Shown one piece after another: positions 59,396 through 64,000 of a stretch of 64,000 nt of DNA. Below the pieces are notes generated by a model. It worked only from the letters and a program-made list of their open reading frames with translations. It was not told the DNA's origin and did no database searches. Position numbers and translations under genes: made by a program. The first letter of the stretch is position 1, and each line of letters opens with the position of its first letter. Location: NCBI GenBank assembly GCA_019352055.1, contig JABBOB010000002.1, positions 1 through 64,000 of the forward strand, given 5' to 3'. Source of the stretch: Acidobacteriota bacterium (GTDB taxonomy: Bacteria > Actinomycetota > Actinomycetes > Actinomycetales > Microbacteriaceae).

Positions 59396-61141
59396 CTAGG
59401 CGATGAGGATCGCGGCGGAGTCCGGCGGGAGGGTCAGGCTGCCTTCGGCCACGACCACGCCGTCCGCGGTCGCGAGCTCGAGCGCCCCGTCGACCGAGAC
59501 CACGACCGCCTCGGTGCCGAGGTTCGCGGCCACGGTCACGCCGCCCCGCTGGAGGACCAGCACGTCCGCGTCGTCGTCCGCGGCCGCGGCCGTGGTCGTG
59601 AAGCGCGGGTCCGTGAGGTCGGACCAGGTGCGGCGCAGCGCGATGAGCCGCCGGTGCAGATCCAGCAGCTCGGCGTGGTGGCCCTTCGACGGCTCGGTCC
59701 AGTCGAGCTTCGACCGCTGGAACGTCTCGGGGTCCTGCGGGTCCGGCACGTCATCGGGGTTCCACCCCATCTTCGCGAACTCGGCGATGCGACCCTTCGC
59801 GGTCGCCTCGCCGAGGTCGTGCTCGGGATGGGAGGTGAAGAACTGCCACGGCGTGGACGCACCCCACTCCTCGCCCATGAACAGCATCGGCGTGAACGGC
59901 GTCATCAGGTTCAGCACGGCGCCGACCGCGAGCCGGGCGGGGGAGAGGCTCTGCGAGAGGCGGTCCCCGGCGGCGCGGTTGCCGATCTGGTCGTGGTCCT
60001 GCGCGAACGTGACGAGCCGGCTCGTCGGCGTCGTCAGCCGGTCGATCGGGCGGCCGTGGTGCCGCTCGCGGAAGCTCGACCAGGTGCCGTCGTGCACGAA
60101 CCCGTGCGTGAGCACGCGGGCGAGGACGGAGAGCCCCTCGAAGTCCTCGTAATACCCGGTGGTCTCGCCGGTCAGCGCGACATGGAGCGCGTGGTGGTAG
60201 TCGTCGCTCCACTGTGCGTCCAGCCCGTAGCCGTGCGCCTCCCGCGAGGTGATCAGCGTCGGATCGTTCATGTCCGACTCCGCGATGAGGGTCAACGGCC
60301 GCCCGAGGTGCGCGGACAGCACGGCCGCCTCCTCCGCGAGCTGCTCCAGGAGGTGCTGCGCGCGGTGGTCGACCAGGGCGTGCACGGCGTCGAGCCGCAG
60401 ACCGTCGACGTGCATCTCGGACAGCCACATCAGCGCGTTGTCGAGGATGTAGCGCCGCACCTCGTCCGACTGCTCACCGTCGAGGTTGATCGCGTCGCCC
60501 CAGGTGTTCGCGCCGCCCTCCGCGAAGTACGGGCCGAACTCGGGGAGATGGTTGCCGGACGGTCCGAGGTGGTTGTAGACGACGTCCTGGATCACGGCCA
60601 GTCCGCGCGCGTGCGCCGCGTCGACGAACCGCTGATACGCCTCCGGGCCGCCGTAGGTCTCTTGCACCGCGTACCAGAGCACGCCGTCGTAGCCCCAGTT
60701 CCACCGGCCGTTGAACGCGTTCACCGGCAGCAGCTCGACGTGCGTGACGCCGAGGTCGGCGAGGTGGTCGAGCCGGTCGATGGCGGAGTCGAGCGTGCCG
60801 TCCGGCGTGAAGGTGCCGATGTGCAGCTCGTAGATCACCCCGCCCGCGAGCGGACGGCCGGTCCAGCCCTGGTCGGTCCAGCCGAAGGCGTCCGGGTCGA
60901 ACCGCTGCGAGAGCTCGTGCACGCCGTCCGGCTGCCTGCGGCTCCGCGGGTCCGGGCGCGGCGTGCGCTCGTCGTCGATGAGGTAGCCGTAGCGCGCGTC
61001 CGCCGGGAGGTCGTCGACCTCCGGCGTCCACCAGTCGTCGTCGCTCCTGGTCATCGGCAGGGTCTCGTCCCCCAGGCGCAGGCGGAGGCGCTTCGGCGAC
61101 GGCGCCCAGACCGCGAGCGGGTGCCTCTTCACGACGGTCAC
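59396..61141 (-). CDS. treZ: Malto-oligosyltrehalose trehalohydrolase
   Basis: '[21 protein letters not shown]', '[64 protein letters not shown]'; GTGA overlap with treY. Confidence 0.95.
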   Translation of the reverse strand: MTVVKRHPLAVWAPSPKRLRLRLGDETLPMTRSDDDWWTPEVDDLPADARYGYLIDDERTPRPDPRSRRQPDGVHELSQRFDPDAFGWTDQGWTGRPLAGGVIYELHIGTFTPDGTLDSAIDRLDHLADLGVTHVELLPVNAFNGRWNWGYDGVLWYAVQETYGGPEAYQRFVDAAHARGLAVIQDVVYNHLGPSGNHLPEFGPYFAEGGANTWGDAINLDGEQSDEVRRYILDNALMWLSEMHVDGLRLDAVHALVDHRAQHLLEQLAEEAAVLSAHLGRPLTLIAESDMNDPTLITSREAHGYGLDAQWSDDYHHALHVALTGETTGYYEDFEGLSVLARVLTHGFVHDGTWSSFRERHHGRPIDRLTTPTSRLVTFAQDHDQIGNRAAGDRLSQSLSPARLAVGAVLNLMTPFTPMLFMGEEWGASTPWQFFTSHPEHDLGEATAKGRIAEFAKMGWNPDDVPDPQDPETFQRSKLDWTEPSKGHHAELLDLHRRLIALRRTWSDLTDPRFTTTAAAADDDADVLVLQRGGVTVAANLGTEAVVVSVDGALELATADGVVVAEGSLTLPPDSAAILIA

Positions 61142-63459
61142 TGCAGCCCTCCCACCTCGATCAGCAGCGCGACGGGGTAGTGCTCGAGCAGGTCGGAGAC
61201 CCGCAGCTCGCCCCCTTGGAACTCGCGGCCGGTCAGCACGTCGATCACGGGCGCGCTGCCGACGTCCACGGTGGTGTCGCCCCAGCCGCCGTGCTCGGCG
61301 AGCCGTACCGGCAGCCGGGTGGCCAGCGTGATCGCGCCGCCACGGTCGAAGGCGATCAGGTGGTCGGCCGCACGGCCGGTCGCTGCGAGCGGCGCGTAGT
61401 CGGTGAACAGCTCCGGCCGGTCCCGGCGGAGGCGGAGCGCCTTCGCGACGACGAGGAGCTTGGCCGCGCCGGTCTCGTCGATGTCGGGCAGTGCGCCCTC
61501 GTCGATCTGCTCCAGCAGCTCCCGGCGGCGCGCGAAGTCGACGGGGCGGCGGTTGTCCGGGTCGACGAGGCTGCGCTCCCACAGCTCGCTGCCCTGGTAG
61601 ACGTCGGGCACCCCGGGTGCGGTGAGCTGCAGCAGCTTCATCGAGAGGCCGTTCGACCATCCGGCGGGATCCAGTCGGGAGGCGATCCGCCCCATGAGCT
61701 CGGCGATCGCGTCGTCGTCGTAGACCGCGTCGACCGCGGCGCGCAGCCGCTCCTCGAACGCGTCGTCGGGGTCGGTCCAGGTCGTGGAGACGCCGGCCTC
61801 CTTCGACGCCTTCTGGGCGTACGCCTGCAACCGGTCCCGCTCGATCGGCCAGGCGGCGACGGCGGCCTGCCACAGCAGGTTCGCGAACGTCGGGTCACCG
61901 AAGCCTGCGACGCGCTCCAGCGTGTCGAGGGCCTCGGCCCACTCCTGCGGCATCTCGGACAGCACGTCGATGCGCGCACGGACGTCCTCGCCGCGCTTCG
62001 TGTCGTGGGTCGTGAGCGTCGTCATCGCGGCCGGCCACTCCGCCTGCCGGCGCGCCTGCCGCTCGTGGAAGCGCTCGACGGTCTCGGCGAACACGTCGGG
62101 CTCGCCTCCCACCTCCGTGAGACTGCCGAGCCGGGTGGACCGGTAGAAGGCGCTGTCCTCGACGCCCTTGGCCATCACCATCCCGCTCGTCTGCTGGAAC
62201 CGCTTCGCGACGGACGCCTCCGGGTCGCGGAGGAGGCGCGATGCGAGGTCGAGCTCGACGTCGATGTCCGGGCGCCACCGCTTCGCCTCCGCGACCGCGG
62301 TGTCGAGCGCCTCGACGCCGCGGGGGAGGTAGCTGCGGTAGACCGGGAAGCAGGTCAGCAGCTCGCCGATCGCGTCCGCGAAGCGCGCACGGTCCACGTG
62401 CTCGTCGAGGCCGGCGTCGCGGACGAGCCGGAGCACCTCGGAGTGCAGGATGCCGTCCGCGACCTCCCGCTTCGTGTCGTGGATCAGCGCTCGCCAGTCC
62501 GTCGGGCCGTCGAGCCGCGCGGTGAGCAGCGTGAGCGGCCCCTCGCCGGCGGGGTCGATCAGCACCCGGTCGAAGTCGCCGAGCGCGTCGTATCCGGTCG
62601 TGCCGGCGGTCGCCCAGTCCCCGGGCAGCCGCTCGTCGCCCTCGAGGATCTTCTCGACGAGCACGTAGGAGCCGCCCGTCGCCTCGGCGAGCGCGTCGAG
62701 GTAGCCCTTCGGATCTGAGAGCCCGTCAGGGTGGTCGATGCGGAGGCCGTCGACCGAGCCGCTCCGGATCCAGCCGAGGATCGTGCGGTGGGAGATGTCG
62801 AAGACCTCGGGCAGCTCGACGCGGATGCCGGCGAGTGTGTTCACGGCGAAGAACCGGCGGTAGTTCAGGTCGTCGTCCGCGCGGCGCCAGTGCATCAGCT
62901 CGTAGTGCTGTCTGGCGTGCACGGTCCGCGCGTCGGCGCCGTCGTCGGCGGTGCCCGGCGCGATCGGGTACCGGTTGTCGAAGTAGACGAGTTCGTCGCC
63001 GTCCAGGGCGAGCTCGCCGAGCGCATCGCCGTCGCCCAGCACGGGGATGCGCAGCCTCCCCTCGCCGAGGTCCCAGTCGATGTCGAATGCGGCGGCGTAC
63101 CGGGAGTCGCGGCCGTGGGTGAGCACGTCCCACCACCAGGCGTTCTTCGCCGGGGTCGCGACGCCCATGTGGTTCGGCACGATGTCGACGAGCACCCCGA
63201 GACCAGCGGCGTGCGCGGCCGCGGCCGCCTCGACGAGTCCCTCGTCGCCGCCTCTGGCCGGGTCGACGCGCTCGTGCGAGATCACGTCGTACCCGTGGTC
63301 GGACCCGGGCTCCGCCTCGAGCAGCGGCGACAGGTAGACCCAGTCCGCGCCGAGATCGGCGAGGTAGTCGGTCAGCTCCGCGACCGAATGCAGGTCGAAC
63401 GCGGCGGTCACCTGCACGCGGTAGGTGGAGACGGGGGTCGAAGGCGTGGTGTCGGTCAC
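61138..63459 (-). CDS. treY: Malto-oligosyltrehalose synthase
   Basis: '[61 protein letters not shown]'. Confidence 0.96.
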   Translation of the reverse strand: MTDTTPSTPVSTYRVQVTAAFDLHSVAELTDYLADLGADWVYLSPLLEAEPGSDHGYDVISHERVDPARGGDEGLVEAAAAAHAAGLGVLVDIVPNHMGVATPAKNAWWWDVLTHGRDSRYAAAFDIDWDLGEGRLRIPVLGDGDALGELALDGDELVYFDNRYPIAPGTADDGADARTVHARQHYELMHWRRADDDLNYRRFFAVNTLAGIRVELPEVFDISHRTILGWIRSGSVDGLRIDHPDGLSDPKGYLDALAEATGGSYVLVEKILEGDERLPGDWATAGTTGYDALGDFDRVLIDPAGEGPLTLLTARLDGPTDWRALIHDTKREVADGILHSEVLRLVRDAGLDEHVDRARFADAIGELLTCFPVYRSYLPRGVEALDTAVAEAKRWRPDIDVELDLASRLLRDPEASVAKRFQQTSGMVMAKGVEDSAFYRSTRLGSLTEVGGEPDVFAETVERFHERQARRQAEWPAAMTTLTTHDTKRGEDVRARIDVLSEMPQEWAEALDTLERVAGFGDPTFANLLWQAAVAAWPIERDRLQAYAQKASKEAGVSTTWTDPDDAFEERLRAAVDAVYDDDAIAELMGRIASRLDPAGWSNGLSMKLLQLTAPGVPDVYQGSELWERSLVDPDNRRPVDFARRRELLEQIDEGALPDIDETGAAKLLVVAKALRLRRDRPELFTDYAPLAATGRAADHLIAFDRGGAITLATRLPVRLAEHGGWGDTTVDVGSAPVIDVLTGREFQGGELRVSDLLEHYPVALLIEVGGLQ

Positions 63460-63480
63460 GGTCCTGCTCCTCGGCTGTCG

Positions 63481-64000
63481 TCAGTGCTTGTCGGGCTTGG
63501 CGTTGGAGGCGGCCTGGGCGGCGGCCTGCCCGGTCGCGTGGGAGGTGGCGAGCACCGCGAGCGACGCGGCGACCGAGTGGTCGACCTCCGCCTCCGGCTT
63601 CTGGTGCGCCTGGAGCACCACGAGGGAGCGCGCCTCGACGTGCAGGAGGTTGCCGGCGCGGAGCGGTCCGCGGTCGGTGTTGCGCCCGCTCGTGTCCACG
63701 ACGACGTCCCAGGAGCCCCCGTACGTCCTGGCCGGCAGCTTGCAGCGCACCATGTCGTCGGCGGCGCTGAAGTAGAGGAGGAAGTCGACGTCGACGACTC
63801 GCTCACCGCGGGCGTCGCGGTCGCGGAGCCCCTCGCCGTTCAGGTACACCCCGACGGCCTTGCCGAACCCGCTGTCCCAGTCGTCGGGCTGCATCGGTGT
63901 CCCGTCGGGCCGGAACCACACGATGTCCGGCTTCGGTGCCCCTTCTTCGCTCACCTGCGGGCGCCCGTCGAAGAAGCGCGCCCGCCGGAACACCGGGTGC
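63481..64000 (-). CDS. Glycogen debranching enzyme (GlgX/TreX), C-terminal part, truncated by window end
   Basis: 'FRRARFFDGRPQ...DIVWFRPDGTPMQPDDWDSGFGKAVGVYLNGEGL' matches GlgX C-terminal domain; frame open to window end. Confidence 0.9.
   Translation of the reverse strand, partial: HPVFRRARFFDGRPQVSEEGAPKPDIVWFRPDGTPMQPDDWDSGFGKAVGVYLNGEGLRDRDARGERVVDVDFLLYFSAADDMVRCKLPARTYGGSWDVVVDTSGRNTDRGPLRAGNLLHVEARSLVVLQAHQKPEAEVDHSVAASLAVLATSHATGQAAAQAASNAKPDKH

Overview
High-GC actinobacterial chromosome segment, most likely Microbacteriaceae judging by gene content and order (inference; no search was run). It is almost entirely housekeeping sequence: comM(partial)-dprA-metallophosphoesterase-xerC / M23 peptidase / rpsB-tsf-pyrH-frr-cdsA; a glycogen/alpha-glucan block (glgB, glgE, glgP, glgX); mnmA-ligA-gatCAB; a cytosine permease + fungal-type cytosine deaminase pair; a type III PKS + isoprenylcysteine-methyltransferase-like + GNAT operon; dinB; a membrane protein-DUF4397-class F sortase cluster; and a treX/glgX(partial)-treY-treZ trehalose operon. 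I recognised no tRNA/rRNA genes, CRISPR arrays, transposases or prophage. The most interesting non-coding signals are: (1) two gapless-alignable ~105-bp intergenic copies of an AGCAGGA/TCCTGCT element with five motif copies at identical 19-23-19-22 bp spacing and covarying dyads; (2) a 31-nt inverted-repeat pair bracketing 104 bp upstream of a DUF3072 gene; (3) a perfect 28-bp palindrome after treZ; (4) a multi-stem structure with two mutually exclusive pairings at ~37.5 kb. Many genes also look leaderless (a TANNNT or similar -10 element about 6-9 nt before the start codon).
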